Assembly: GCF_014648695.1 (NCBI RefSeq)
Contig: NZ_BMRP01000004.1
Coordinates: forward strand, 100,553-164,552
Source of the DNA: Streptomyces albospinus
Lineage (GTDB): Bacteria; Actinomycetota; Actinomycetes; Streptomycetales; Streptomycetaceae
Direction of reading: 5' to 3'
Length of the DNA stretch: 64,000 bases
Numbering within the stretch: the stretch's first letter is position 1; each line of letters opens with the position of its first letter. Of this stretch, positions 53,694 through 62,368 are shown one piece after another. Below the pieces are notes generated by a model. That model was not told the origin of the DNA. It searched no databases and worked only from the letters and a program-made list of their open reading frames with translations. Position numbers and translations under genes: made by a program.

Positions 53694-54245
53694 ATGCACC
53701 TGAACTTTCGCGCACCAGGCCGTCGATCACGGACTGCGGCCGGGCTGGCCGTCGCCACCATCGCCACTGCCGGCGCGCTGGGGCTCCTCAGTTCATGCGG
53801 CCAGTCGTCGCATTCCTCGTCCACCGGAGCCGGCGCCATCACCCCCGGTCCCGGTCAGCACCAGACGGCAGGCATGCCCGGAGCCACGGGGTCGGGAAAC
53901 GCGGCGGGCTCCGCTTCCGACGCCTCGCCGATGCCGAGCATGAGCATGCCCATGAGTCCCTCGGGCACGGGCGCGCCGGCCGCACCGGTGGCCGGGAACG
54001 CCGTGGCGATCAAGAACTTCGCCTTCTCCCCGGCCACGCTGAAGGTCAAAGCGGGCACGACGGTGACCTGGACCAATCAGGACACCGACCCCCACACCGT
54101 CACCAGCACCGGATCGGGCGGCCCGTTGCATTCGGCCGCCCTGGCCACCCACGCCACCTACAGCTACACGTTCACCAAGCCCGGCACCTACGCCTACCTC
54201 TGCACCATCCATCCGTTCATGACCGCCACCGTGGAGGTGACCTGA
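53694..54245 (+). CDS. Cupredoxin-domain lipoprotein
   Basis: The product has 183 residues. The N-terminus ends in LGLLSSC (Cys 35), a lipoprotein site. A Met/His/Ser-rich linker (MPSMSMPMS) may bind copper. The cupredoxin domain spans about 100-183: VAIKNFAFSPATLKVKAGTTVTWTNQDTDPHTV, then YAYLCTIHPFMTATVEV with ligands His, Cys, His, Met. It probably carries copper or electrons at the outer membrane face. ATG 53694 follows GAGGAAC. Its stop overlaps the next gene start by one base. Confidence 0.88.
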   Translation: MHLNFRAPGRRSRTAAGLAVATIATAGALGLLSSCGQSSHSSSTGAGAITPGPGQHQTAGMPGATGSGNAAGSASDASPMPSMSMPMSPSGTGAPAAPVAGNAVAIKNFAFSPATLKVKAGTTVTWTNQDTDPHTVTSTGSGGPLHSAALATHATYSYTFTKPGTYAYLCTIHPFMTATVEVT

Positions 54246-55246
54246 TGACCAACTACTACGACAGTGACGACGGGGCATCGACCGGAGACGCCGGTCGGCC
54301 CGATACCGAACACGGCATGAATCGGCGTCAACTCCTCCGGCATGCAGGGTGGTTCGGCGGCGCGGTGGTGCTGACCGTGGCCGGTGGAGAAGTGCTCAGC
54401 CACATCGCGGACTCCCGGGACGCCAACGCCGCGGCTGCCGCCGGGGCCGGCGCAGCTGGACGTGGCGCGCTGCGGTTCGTGCAGGTCTCCGACAGCCATA
54501 TCGGATTCCGGGGTCCGGCGAACCTGGACGTGGTCGGCTCATTCACCGAAGCGATCAACCAGGTCAACTCACTCGGATTCAGACCGGACTTCGTCATGCA
54601 CAGCGGCGACCTGACCCACCTGTCCACGGCCGGGCAGTTCGACCAGGTCAAGCAGCTGATGGCCGGAATGAAGACAGACCGCATCTTCACCGTGCCGGGC
54701 GAGCACGACTCCATCGGCGATGCGGGCCGCGCCTACCGGCGGACCTTCGGCATGGGCACGCTCGGCGACGGCTGGTACAGCTTCGACACCCACGGCGTGC
54801 ACTTCATCGCCCTGGTCAACACCCTGAGCCTGGAGAAGCTCGGCCACCTCGGCAACGAACAGATCGACTTCGTTCGCAAGGACATCGCCGGACTGTCGTC
54901 GGACACCCCTATCGTGGTCTTCAGCCACATCCCACTGTTCGCCATGTACCCGCAGTGGGGCTGGAGCACCGACGACGCCCTCAAGGTCATCGCCCTCCTG
55001 CGCCGCTTCTCCTCCGTCACCTGTCTCAACGGGCACGTCCACCAGCTGTTCACCAAGACAGACGGCAACATCACCTTCCACTCCGCCACCACCACCGCCT
55101 ACCCCCTGCCCAAACCGGGCCGCGCCCACGCCCCCACCCCGCAGGTCGTCCCTGCCCGGCAGCTCAAAGAAGCACTCGGCATCCGCAGCGTCGGCTTCCG
55201 CCAAGGCGACCGCGAACTGGCCGTCAAGGACCAGAGGCTGGCATGA
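54245..55246 (+). CDS. Tat-exported metallophosphoesterase
   Basis: The product has 333 residues. The twin-arginine signal is MNRRQLLRHAGWFGG (residues 25-39). Calcineurin-like motifs are DSH (83-85), GDLTH (121-125), GEHD (152-155), FSHIP and NGHVH. The usual GNHD has Glu for Asn, a metal-site change that may alter metal or activity, and is seen in the sequence itself. It starts at the one-base overlap TGATG with the cupredoxin gene and overlaps the next gene by ATGA. The substrate is unknown; the cupredoxin partner suggests a redox or metal link. Confidence 0.87.
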   Translation: MTNYYDSDDGASTGDAGRPDTEHGMNRRQLLRHAGWFGGAVVLTVAGGEVLSHIADSRDANAAAAAGAGAAGRGALRFVQVSDSHIGFRGPANLDVVGSFTEAINQVNSLGFRPDFVMHSGDLTHLSTAGQFDQVKQLMAGMKTDRIFTVPGEHDSIGDAGRAYRRTFGMGTLGDGWYSFDTHGVHFIALVNTLSLEKLGHLGNEQIDFVRKDIAGLSSDTPIVVFSHIPLFAMYPQWGWSTDDALKVIALLRRFSSVTCLNGHVHQLFTKTDGNITFHSATTTAYPLPKPGRAHAPTPQVVPARQLKEALGIRSVGFRQGDRELAVKDQRLA

Positions 55247-55692
55247 ACGCCCGAAGACTCCTCGCCCCCACCCTGCGGTCGGCGACCGCCGCAACCCTCG
55301 CTGCCGGCGGATACATCCACGCCCAGCTCTACATCGACGGGTACCGCTTCATCCACCTCATCGGCCCCCTGTTCCTGCTCCAGGCCAGCGCTTCCTTCGC
55401 CCTCGCCGCCCTGCTGCTGGTCGGGACACCACCCCTGCTGCTGCGGACCGCCGCGGCAGGTGTCGCGCTCGGCGCCCTCGGCGGCTTCACCGCCTCGCGT
55501 ACCGTAGGCGTGTTCGGCTTCACCGAGCACGGGCTACAGCCCGAGCCGCAAGCCGTCCTCAGCCTCCTCGCCGAAACCGGCACGCTGCTGCTCCTCGCCA
55601 TCTGGCAGGTGACCTTGATCAGACAACCCCACGCTGCCCGACCGCCCGTCAGCACATCCGACTGGGCCACCACCCGCACACCGCCCAACTGA
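55243..55692 (+). CDS. Membrane protein, third gene of the cupredoxin operon
   Basis: The product has 149 residues with four predicted membrane segments. The first includes GGYIHAQLYIDGYRFIHLIGPLFLLQASASFALAALLL with His and Tyr residues near the membrane that could bind heme or metal. ATG 55243 overlaps the phosphoesterase stop. Such proteins accompany the cupredoxin-phosphoesterase pair in other streptomycetes. The function is unknown. Confidence 0.75.
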   Translation: MNARRLLAPTLRSATAATLAAGGYIHAQLYIDGYRFIHLIGPLFLLQASASFALAALLLVGTPPLLLRTAAAGVALGALGGFTASRTVGVFGFTEHGLQPEPQAVLSLLAETGTLLLLAIWQVTLIRQPHAARPPVSTSDWATTRTPPN

Positions 55693-56192
55693 ACCACCAC
55701 CAGGAAGCCGCCCGGGACGCCTGCGTCCTGGCTCGGGGGCGGCGGGCCCGCAAAGCCACACACCGCCTCACGGGCCACCACGACAGAACGACATGGCAGC
55801 GCAGGGCGATCATGCGGGTGCTGCCCACCGGTCGCCGGGATTTCGTGTCGGCCCAGGCGCCGCACGCCCTGCTGCTTGCCGAAGCCGCTTCGCTCGGCCT
55901 GACCACCGACCACTCTCCACCACGCTGCGCGAGCCGCAGGCGGACAGCGGTGTGGACGCCGTACGCGAACGGACAGGCCGACGGGGCGCACCGGCTGCGT
56001 CCCGCCGACCGACACCGCCACCCCCAGCCGTGCCGCGGCATGCAGCACACCCCGCCCGCGGACACCGACATCATCGAGAGGCGGCCCAGTCACAAGGCTT
56101 GCGACATCGGCATCGCCGCCGAACGCACCGTCGACCTCACCGGCGCTGTCTGCGCCGCCCGCCCCTCATTCCGCAACCAAGGAGCCCCCCCC
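55693..56192. other. Gap without supported gene
   Basis: Frames on both strands lack motifs and start signals. The right end has AAGGAG belonging to the next gene. Confidence 0.35.
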
Positions 56193-56465
56193 ATGTACCT
56201 GGAACCGCGCCCAGGAATCGCCTGGCCGACCCCGCACCTCCGCGAACTGAAGGATGCCGTACACGCCCTGCTCGGCCTGGACGACGACACTGCCGTCAAA
56301 ATCCGCCAACTCGTCTGTGGCGAGGTCGGCTGCCCACCGCTGGAAACCGTCGTCGAGGTGCTGCCCATGGACGGCGAGGCCCATCGCTGGACGCTCCACC
56401 ACCCCGCTGAGCAGATCACCGAGAACGAGCTGCGGGCCACCTTGCTCCACCACCGACCGAGCTGA
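56193..56465 (+). CDS. Small hypothetical protein
   Basis: The product has 90 residues and begins MYLEPRPGIAWPTPHLREL with AAGGAG eight bases upstream. It has LVCGEVGCPPLETVVEVLPMDG in the middle, with two Cys and an alpha/beta pattern, and no signal peptide or membrane segment. I do not recognise it. Strong ribosome binding site and third-position GC support a real gene. Confidence 0.6.
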   Translation: MYLEPRPGIAWPTPHLRELKDAVHALLGLDDDTAVKIRQLVCGEVGCPPLETVVEVLPMDGEAHRWTLHHPAEQITENELRATLLHHRPS

Positions 56466-57152
56466 CCGGAACCTGACCTGACTGGCCCCTGAATCCCGAG
56501 AACTGCGCGACGAGCGGCCTGCGGTCACCGCACCGACCGGTGTCCGCGGCTTCGGAAATACCACCCCTCAACCGCATGCCCACCAGGACGAGTTCGGAGA
56601 GGGCGAGGTCACCGCGAACCCGGCCCCACGCCGCCCATCAACGAACACCGCCCGAGCTGCGGGCCGTTCTCCACCATTGGCACGGCGTGGTCGACTTGGC
56701 TGCCGGGCCCCCGTGCCTGGGAAGAACCTGGGGTCGTTCGGCATGAGGAGGGGACAGTGGTGGTGCCGTCGTACAAGGGCTCCCGGTTCCCGGCCGAGGC
56801 CGTCTTCCCCTGCGTGTGGCTGTATCACCGCTTCACGCTCGGCTGCCCGATGTCGTGCACCGGATGTGCACCGTGGTGGGCCCCGGGCCGCGTACACGCA
56901 GGTCACAACGCCCGCCGCCAAAAGCCCCACCCATCCTCGGCGCATCGGCCGACTCGTGTCCGCCTTCGCCGGAGCCTCCGGGTATGCGGATGGGGGTGGG
57001 GGTGCTCAGTCGGAGAGTCTCACTCACCATGCACACGGCCTCCTTCGGGAAGATCTCCGGCGCGGGGTGTGGCTCTGGGCGGGATCGGCGGCTGTTGTGC
57101 ATGTGGAGGCTGCCGTGGCGTGAGGGACGTTCGGTGGGCGGCCGGCTGCGAG
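56466..57152. other. Gap without supported gene
   Basis: I see no motif-bearing frame. The region lies downstream of the GlxA regulator on the minus strand. Confidence 0.35.
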
Positions 57153-58115
57153 TCAGCACGCCTCGTGATCGGTCGGGCGGCTGAAGGTGCGGCGGTAGGT
57201 GTGGGGGCTGACGCCGGTGGTGCGTTTGAAGCGGTCGCGGAAGGCGGTGGGGGAGCCGAAACCGACCTGGGCGCCGATGCGTTCGACGGAGTGTCCGGTG
57301 GTCTCCAGGAGGTGCTGGGCGCGGCGGATGCGGGTGCGGTGGAGCCACTGGAGCGGAGTGGTGCCGGTCTGTTCGCGGAAGCGGCGGATGAGGGTCCGGG
57401 TGCTGACGCCCGCGTGGGTGGCGATGTCGTCGAGGGTGAGCGGGTCGGCCAGGTTGTCCCGGAGCCAGGTCAGGAGCGGTTCCAGGGCCGATCCGGCCGG
57501 TGCGGGTGCGTGGTCGTGGACGATGAACTGGGCCTGGCCGCCTTCACGTTCGAGCGGTGTGACGGAGAGGCGGGCGGCGTCGGCGGCCACCGCCGAGCCG
57601 TAGTCGCGGCGGACCATGTGCAGGCACAGGTCGAGCCCGGCCGCGGCGCCCGCGGCGGTGAGGATCCGGCCGTTGTCGACGTACAGCATGGCGGGGTCGA
57701 CGTCGATGTCCGGGTAGGCGGCGGCGAGTTGGTCGGCCGCGTTCCAGTGGGTGGTGGCGCGCAGGCCGTCCAGGAGGCCACTGGCGGCCAGTGCGAAGGT
57801 GCCGGTGCAGAGGGAGGCGATCCGGGTGCCCGCGGCGGCGGCCTGGCGGAGCGCCGTGCGTACGGCCGGTGCGAGCGGGGCGGTGGGGGTGGCGGTGCCG
57901 GGGACGATGACGGTGTCCGCGTCCCGGAGCCCGTCCAGGCCCCACGGCGCCCGCAGCGTGAACGCACCGGTGTCGATCTCCGGCTGGTGGGCGCAGACGC
58001 GGATCCGGTAGCCGGGGCGTCCATCGGGCAGCCGGGTGCGGCCGAAGACCTCGATGGCGGTGGACAGGTCGAACGGGATCACATGGTTGAGCGCGAGGAC
58101 GGCGACCGTGTGCAT
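57153..58115 (-). CDS. GlxA-type AraC regulator with DJ-1-like domain
   Basis: The product has 320 residues. The DJ-1-like domain has VAVLALNHVIPFDLSTAIEVFG and RIASLCTGTFALAASGLLDG with Cys in the elbow. The C-terminal AraC domain has LDDIATHAGVSTRTLIRRF and VERIGAQVGFGSPTAFRDRF. It resembles the regulator at 43223-44194 in layout only. ATG 58115. It is divergent from the DUF6010 gene, a pairing I recall from other streptomycetes, so it probably controls it. Confidence 0.88.
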   Translation of the reverse strand: MHTVAVLALNHVIPFDLSTAIEVFGRTRLPDGRPGYRIRVCAHQPEIDTGAFTLRAPWGLDGLRDADTVIVPGTATPTAPLAPAVRTALRQAAAAGTRIASLCTGTFALAASGLLDGLRATTHWNAADQLAAAYPDIDVDPAMLYVDNGRILTAAGAAAGLDLCLHMVRRDYGSAVAADAARLSVTPLEREGGQAQFIVHDHAPAPAGSALEPLLTWLRDNLADPLTLDDIATHAGVSTRTLIRRFREQTGTTPLQWLHRTRIRRAQHLLETTGHSVERIGAQVGFGSPTAFRDRFKRTTGVSPHTYRRTFSRPTDHEAC

Positions 58116-58360
58116 GGCGGGAATCTAGCGGGGCGTGGGTGGTGGTGATGAGGGCAGGGGCCGACTCGCGGTTCCTGGTTCTTCAGTAGGCGGGGCGCCT
58201 GGCGGGCCTGGCGGTATTCCGTTGAAGACCGGCATCAATGCCACTGGGGAGTGCGGTTGCGCCCGTCTAGCGTCGGGAGCGATCCGGCCCGCACCCGGCG
58301 CTCGCCTGAAGGCCGCCGGCTGCCCAGGGCCATCTTCCGCTCCAAGGAAAGGCACTTCGG

Positions 58361-58867
58361 ATGCAGTACCTCATGCCGATCGGTATCGGCGTCCTCTACG
58401 CGCTGCTGATGACCCTGGTCCGCGAACCGCACCGTCGGCGCGTCAACGCGGTCATGGTCGCCGGCGCCGGCGCCGCGTACCTCAGCGGCGGCGGCATGGG
58501 CGGCTGGGAGTTCGCCTTCACCGCCCTCAGCACCTACGTCGCCTACCGGGGCCTGGACTCGTGGACGTTCATCGGCATCGGCTGGCTGCTGCACACCGCG
58601 TGGGACGTCGTCCACCACCTCAAGGGCAGCCCGTTGATCCCGTTCGTCCATGACTCGTCACTGGGTTGCGCGATCTGCGATCCGGTCATCGCGCTGTGGT
58701 GCCTGCGGGGTGGTCCGTCGCTGCGCCAGTGGATGCGGGGTGGGAGGGGAGGTGCGGACTCAGACGCGGACGCGGACGCGGACGCAGACGCAGACACGGA
58801 TGCGGATGGGGGCGCAGTCAAGGGCTCGGGTGCGGGATCAGGGTCGGGGGCGCGTCGCCTGGCCTGA
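58361..58867 (+). CDS. DUF6010-family membrane protein
   Basis: The product has 168 residues, with three or four membrane segments (LMPIGIGVLYALLMTLV, FTALSTYVAYRGL, WTFIGIGWLLHTAWDVVHHL) and a VHDSSLGCAICDPVIALWCL block. The family has no known function. The C-terminus carries an added Asp-Ala repeat from a 6-bp DNA repeat. ATG 58361 has AAGGAAAGG upstream. Confidence 0.78.
   Translation: MQYLMPIGIGVLYALLMTLVREPHRRRVNAVMVAGAGAAYLSGGGMGGWEFAFTALSTYVAYRGLDSWTFIGIGWLLHTAWDVVHHLKGSPLIPFVHDSSLGCAICDPVIALWCLRGGPSLRQWMRGGRGGADSDADADADADADTDADGGAVKGSGAGSGSGARRLA
58755..58806 (+). repeat. 6-bp repeat encoding an Asp-Ala tail
   Basis: About eight GAC(G/A)CG-type units encode alternating Asp and Ala at the end of the DUF6010 protein. 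The repeat is in frame and probably variable in length. Confidence 0.8.
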
Positions 58868-59058
58868 CCTGCCGATTCGTCGTCCGGTGCGGCGGCTCGA
58901 CTCCGTGGTGGCCTCGGGGCGCGGGGACCGGCGTACGGGGCGGGCGGTCCGCCCCCTCTTCGGTTTCGCGCCCCATGGAGCACCGTCGGTGCGTGTCCGG
59001 TCGGGCAGCTCATCGTTCTCATCACACAAGCACATCTCCCTCTCTCTAGGAGTCCTTG

Positions 59059-59679
59059 ATGCGACGAGTTCTTACGGCAGTGGGTATGGCCGCCGCCGCG
59101 ATGACGCTGGGGTCGGCTGCCGGAGCGCAGGCCGCGGACTTGCCGAAGGTCCCTGACATGGGCGGGCTGACCAATGTCGACGCCGATGGCGTCGGCGGCG
59201 CGGTGGGCGGGGTCGGGCAGACGGCGACGAAGCTCGCGGGAGATACCGGGGACAAGACCGTCCACAAGGCGGTTCCCGCGGCGAGCAAGGCGTCGGGTGC
59301 GGCCGTGGAGAAGGTGACGCCGGCGGCGACCCAGACCGCCGGCAGCGTGGCGAGCTCGGCCTCCGAGCTGGTGGGCGAGACCGCGAAGATGGCCGGGGAG
59401 GGCGGCCTGATCGGCGGGCTGCCCGCCAAGGGTCTGCCCACCACCGAGGCGCTGCCCACCGCCAAGGGCCTGCCCACCACCGGCGCGCTGCCCACCGCCA
59501 AGGGTCTGCCCACCACTGAGGTGCTGTCCACTGCCAAGGGCCTGCCCACCACTGAGGCGCTGCCCACCGCCAAGGGTCTGCCCACCACCGGCGCGCTGCC
59601 CACCGCCAAGGGCCTGCCCACGCAGGGGCTGCCGTCCACGGACCAGCTTCCGCTGAAGGGCCTGTCCGGGCTGAGCTGA
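59059..59679 (+). CDS. Secreted repeat protein
   Basis: The product has 206 residues. A signal peptide (MRRVLTAVGMAAAAMTLGSAAGAQA) is followed by an Ala/Gly/Val-rich region and then five 12-residue repeats AKGLPTTEALPT or close variants. ATG 59059 has AGGAG seven bases upstream. Similar streptomycete proteins are sometimes misnamed ATP-binding. The repeats suggest a wall-spanning or surface structure. The function is unknown. Confidence 0.78.
   Translation: MRRVLTAVGMAAAAMTLGSAAGAQAADLPKVPDMGGLTNVDADGVGGAVGGVGQTATKLAGDTGDKTVHKAVPAASKASGAAVEKVTPAATQTAGSVASSASELVGETAKMAGEGGLIGGLPAKGLPTTEALPTAKGLPTTGALPTAKGLPTTEVLSTAKGLPTTEALPTAKGLPTTGALPTAKGLPTQGLPSTDQLPLKGLSGLS
59425..59622 (+). repeat. 36-bp tandem repeat, five units plus a partial
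   Basis: Five 36-bp units at 59425, 59461, 59497, 59533 and 59569 are followed by a partial sixth. Units alternate between an E-type and a G-type variant, suggesting duplication of a 72-bp pair. Confidence 0.9.
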
Positions 59680-59704
59680 CGCCCGGCGCGACGCGTGCGC
59701 GTTC

Positions 59705-59749
59705 CGGCCCCGCTCCGCTCCCGTTCTCCGGGGGGTCGGCGCGGGGCCG
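59705..59749 (+). terminator. Stem-loop after the repeat protein gene
   Basis: CGGCCCCGC and GCGGGGCCG form a perfect 9-bp stem about 25 bases past the stop, with a 27-base loop. Confidence 0.5.
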
Positions 59750-60150
59750 TTGCCGTGTGCGGCGTGGCATGTCGGTTCCGTCACAAGGGGCCGGCGCCCC
59801 GCATCCCGGCGCCCCGCACCCCGGCGGCCCGGACCCCGGTGACCAGGCCCCCGGTGACCGGGGTGCTGGTGAGCAGGGCACGGCCGCTGCGTGATGAAAT
59901 GCGGTTGTTCGAGGTGATTCGAGAGGAACTGTCGTTGTTCGGGGCGGAGTTGCGGGGAAAGGTGAGAAGGGGGAGGAAACGGGGAATCCGGCGCGGTTCG
60001 TGGACATATTGGATTCGTTGCTGGGTAACCCCGGAGTGAGGGCCCGGTCGGCGACCGTCGTAGCCCACGTTGCCCGCACACGGGGGCTGTGCCGGCCGGG
60101 GACCAGTACCCTCGTGCCTTTCCTGAGTTGTCGCACGAGGGGGCACCGCG
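59750..60150. other. Intergenic region without supported gene
   Basis: Nothing recognisable. The right end leads to the small membrane protein gene with GAGGGGG near the start. Confidence 0.35.
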
Positions 60151-60504
60151 GTGCTGAAGCTCTATTACCGGTTGGTGTATTGGAAGAGGCGGTTGGGGCG
60201 CGCGCTGGGAGTGCGGCGCACGGGGACGGTCCCGGGGCCCCGGGGGGCGTACGGGGCGGGGCCGCGGCGGTCCGGGCGGATGCGGCAACTGGCCCGGCGG
60301 GCGCGGCCGTTGCTGGTGTTCGCGGTGATGGTGCTGATCGTGGTGATGGCCTCGGCGCTGCTGGGGTGGCGGGACGACACCTTCGGGGCGGGGCCGCGGG
60401 AGGGCGGGGCGACCGTCGTGCAGCCGTCCGGTGAGCTGGGGCGCGGTGGGCCGTCGGCCTGTGACCGGCCGGACACGGAGTGCGCGGTGGCGGTGAAGGA
60501 GTGA
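60151..60504 (+). CDS. Small single-pass membrane protein
   Basis: The product has 117 residues: Arg-rich cytoplasmic part, one membrane segment (PLLVFAVMVLIVVMASALLGW) and a short extracellular tail with two Cys (SACDRPDTECAVAV). GTG 60151 follows CGAGGGGG. No family is recognised. Confidence 0.6.
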   Translation: MLKLYYRLVYWKRRLGRALGVRRTGTVPGPRGAYGAGPRRSGRMRQLARRARPLLVFAVMVLIVVMASALLGWRDDTFGAGPREGGATVVQPSGELGRGGPSACDRPDTECAVAVKE

Positions 60505-60505
60505 G

Positions 60506-60549
60506 CGGACGGCGAGCGGGCCGCGGGGGTGCGGCTCGCTCGCCGTCCG
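60506..60549. terminator. Bidirectional stem-loop between convergent genes
   Basis: CGGACGGCGAGCG and CGCTCGCCGTCCG are perfect 13-bp inverted copies with an 18-base loop, filling the 49-base space between the two convergent stops. Confidence 0.8.
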
Positions 60550-60553
60550 TCCG

Positions 60554-61558
60554 TCAGGCCTTCTGGGCCTTGGTGTAGAGGTTCTTGGCGTCGGCGCCGA
60601 AGTACGGACCGAACATGGTGTTGGGCAGGAACTGGTAGCCGAAGCTGTTGACCGAGGACTGGAGGCCGGTCCCGGTGCGCTCGTTGAACGAGGTGAACCA
60701 GGGGCCGCCGCTGGAGCCGCCTGTCATGTTGCAGGGCAGTCCGTGGTCCTCGGACAGCAGCGGGTCCTTGAGTGTGGCGCCGGAGCAGTAGATGAGCCTG
60801 CTGCCGTCGTAAGGGGCCGCGGCCGGATAGCCGAAGGCGTACATCTGCCGGTGGTAGCCGGAGTTGAAGGACAGTCCCTGGCCGCCGACGACATCGGTGA
60901 GCTTCCTGCCGCCCAGCGGGGCGACGACCGCGGCTCCGACGTCGTAGTCGATGTCCTCCTTCGCCGTCCACTGGGGAGTGGAGAGCGTTCTGGCGGCGGC
61001 CCACTTGCCGTACGGGGCCTTGCCGTCGTGGTAGCCGGGGACGAAGACCCAGTGGGTGTGCCAGGCGCCGCCCAGCTTCACGCAGTGCCCGGCGGTGAGC
61101 ACGGTGCTCTTGTTGGCGCCGGTCACCGCGTCGCCGGAGCAGGAGGCCAGGCGGCCCTGGTACGTGAAGAACACCCGCCCGGTGGTCCTGGTGACCGCGC
61201 CGCGGCCGTTCCAGGGGCCGCCGGTCTCGACCCCGGGGAGGAGTGAGGGGAGCGGTGGGAGCGAGGGCACCTTCGGGAGCTGGAGTTGCGGGAGGGTGGG
61301 GAGCACCGTCAGCGGGCCGCTGCGGGGGACCGCGGCGGAACTGCCCTCCTCCGGCGCCGAGATGGCGAGGTCGAGCGGGGTGGCGGCACGCATCCGGTCC
61401 GCGGTCCAGAAGGCGTCCGGTGTGCGGAGCGGGGAGGCTGCGGTGGCGGCGCGCGGGGTGTGCTGCGGGGTGACCGCACCGGCCTGGCCGGTGGGGAGCA
61501 GCAGGGCCAGCAGCGCACCGGCGGCAACGGCCGGTATGCCTTGGCGGGGTCGTGTCAC
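60554..61558 (-). CDS. Secreted trypsin-like serine protease (V8/S1 type)
   Basis: The product has 334 residues. A signal peptide (GIPAVAAGALLALLLPTGQAGA) and a Pro-rich pro-region precede the protease fold. The triad fits His in LTAGHCV, Asp in DIDYDVGAAV and Ser in GGSSGGPW. Cys pairs (CSG..HC, YCSG..LPC) could form disulfides. GTG 61558 with GGAG seven bases upstream was chosen over GTG 61606. It is likely an extracellular protease that self-processes its pro-region. Confidence 0.87.
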   Translation of the reverse strand: MTRPRQGIPAVAAGALLALLLPTGQAGAVTPQHTPRAATAASPLRTPDAFWTADRMRAATPLDLAISAPEEGSSAAVPRSGPLTVLPTLPQLQLPKVPSLPPLPSLLPGVETGGPWNGRGAVTRTTGRVFFTYQGRLASCSGDAVTGANKSTVLTAGHCVKLGGAWHTHWVFVPGYHDGKAPYGKWAAARTLSTPQWTAKEDIDYDVGAAVVAPLGGRKLTDVVGGQGLSFNSGYHRQMYAFGYPAAAPYDGSRLIYCSGATLKDPLLSEDHGLPCNMTGGSSGGPWFTSFNERTGTGLQSSVNSFGYQFLPNTMFGPYFGADAKNLYTKAQKA

Positions 61559-61915
61559 GCGTAACTCCGATCGGGTAGCGGCGGATCGGAGGTGCAAGGC
61601 TGCCACCGGCCGCGGTGGGGCGGCAGGGGGCGGGTTGTGGAATTGGCGTGAGGGATCGACGACCGGGCGGGGATCCTGGCCGGCTTTGGCCGCACGGGAT
61701 GCGCGGCGGGTGTCTTGGGCGGTGTGTCCCGCGATGGTCCGCCTCGCGGGGTTTTGGTGCGGCGGGCCGGGCGAACGACGCTTCCGGCGGAGGGACTTGA
61801 GGGTGTGTGCGCCGGGCGGTGGCGCGTGCGGGAGTCCGCTCGCGGCAGGTGGGCGGGGATGCGGTCGTCCGGGAGGTGCGCACCCGCCGCGAGCGGGAAG
61901 GGGCGGGCGGGGCGG
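61559..61915. other. Intergenic region without gene
   Basis: Upstream region of the protease gene; no motif-bearing frame is seen. Confidence 0.35.
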
Positions 61916-62287
61916 TCAGCCTCCGTGGGCGGTGAGGGCGTAGCCCTCGGGGCCGGTGAAGGTGAAGGTGCGGCCGAAGGGGCTGTCCCGGGGCGGGCTG
62001 ACGATGGGCACTCCGGCGGCGGCGAGCCGGTCGTGCAGCTCCTGGGCGTCGGCGGTGCGGAACCACAGGGCCACCCCGAGCCCGGGCCGCGCGGAGCCGT
62101 CGAGATCCACCCCCGGCAGCGGTTCGCGGACGGCGAACGGGATCGGCTCGGTGGCGAACACCACCGCGCCGGGGGGCGAGGCCGGGGCCCGCCGCAGACC
62201 GAGGTGGTCTTCGCAGAAGGCGGCTGCCGCCTGGACGTCGCGTACTTGGAGAGCGATGAAGTCAGGGCCGTCGAGGGTCGCGGGCAC
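61916..62287 (-). CDS. VOC-family (glyoxalase/bleomycin resistance-like) protein
   Basis: The product has 123 residues with the VOC pattern: GPDFIALQVRDVQAAAAFCEDHLGLRR, VVFATEPIPFAV, GLGVALWFRTADAQELHDRLAAAGVPIVSPP, FGRTFTFTGPEGYALTAHG. Members bind metals, thiols or drugs. GTG 62287 has GAGGAGG upstream. Its promoter (TTGACA 62359-62354, TACCGT 62336-62331, 17-base spacing) lies inside the operator shared with the divergent MarR gene. Confidence 0.87.
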   Translation of the reverse strand: MPATLDGPDFIALQVRDVQAAAAFCEDHLGLRRAPASPPGAVVFATEPIPFAVREPLPGVDLDGSARPGLGVALWFRTADAQELHDRLAAAGVPIVSPPRDSPFGRTFTFTGPEGYALTAHGG

Positions 62288-62309
62288 GGGTCCTCCTCGG
62301 ATGCGTGAT

Positions 62310-62368
62310 GTCAGGACTTTGACATGCCTGACGGTACGCGGGGCGGCTTCCTGTGTCAAAATCCTGAC
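62310..62368. promoter_or_regulatory. Inverted pair of 15-bp sites between VOC and MarR genes
   Basis: GTCAGGACTTTGACA (62310-62324) and TGTCAAAATCCTGAC (62354-62368) are reverse complements with one mismatch. The second abuts the MarR start codon. A minus-strand promoter overlaps it, so binding would shut off both genes. Confidence 0.75.
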
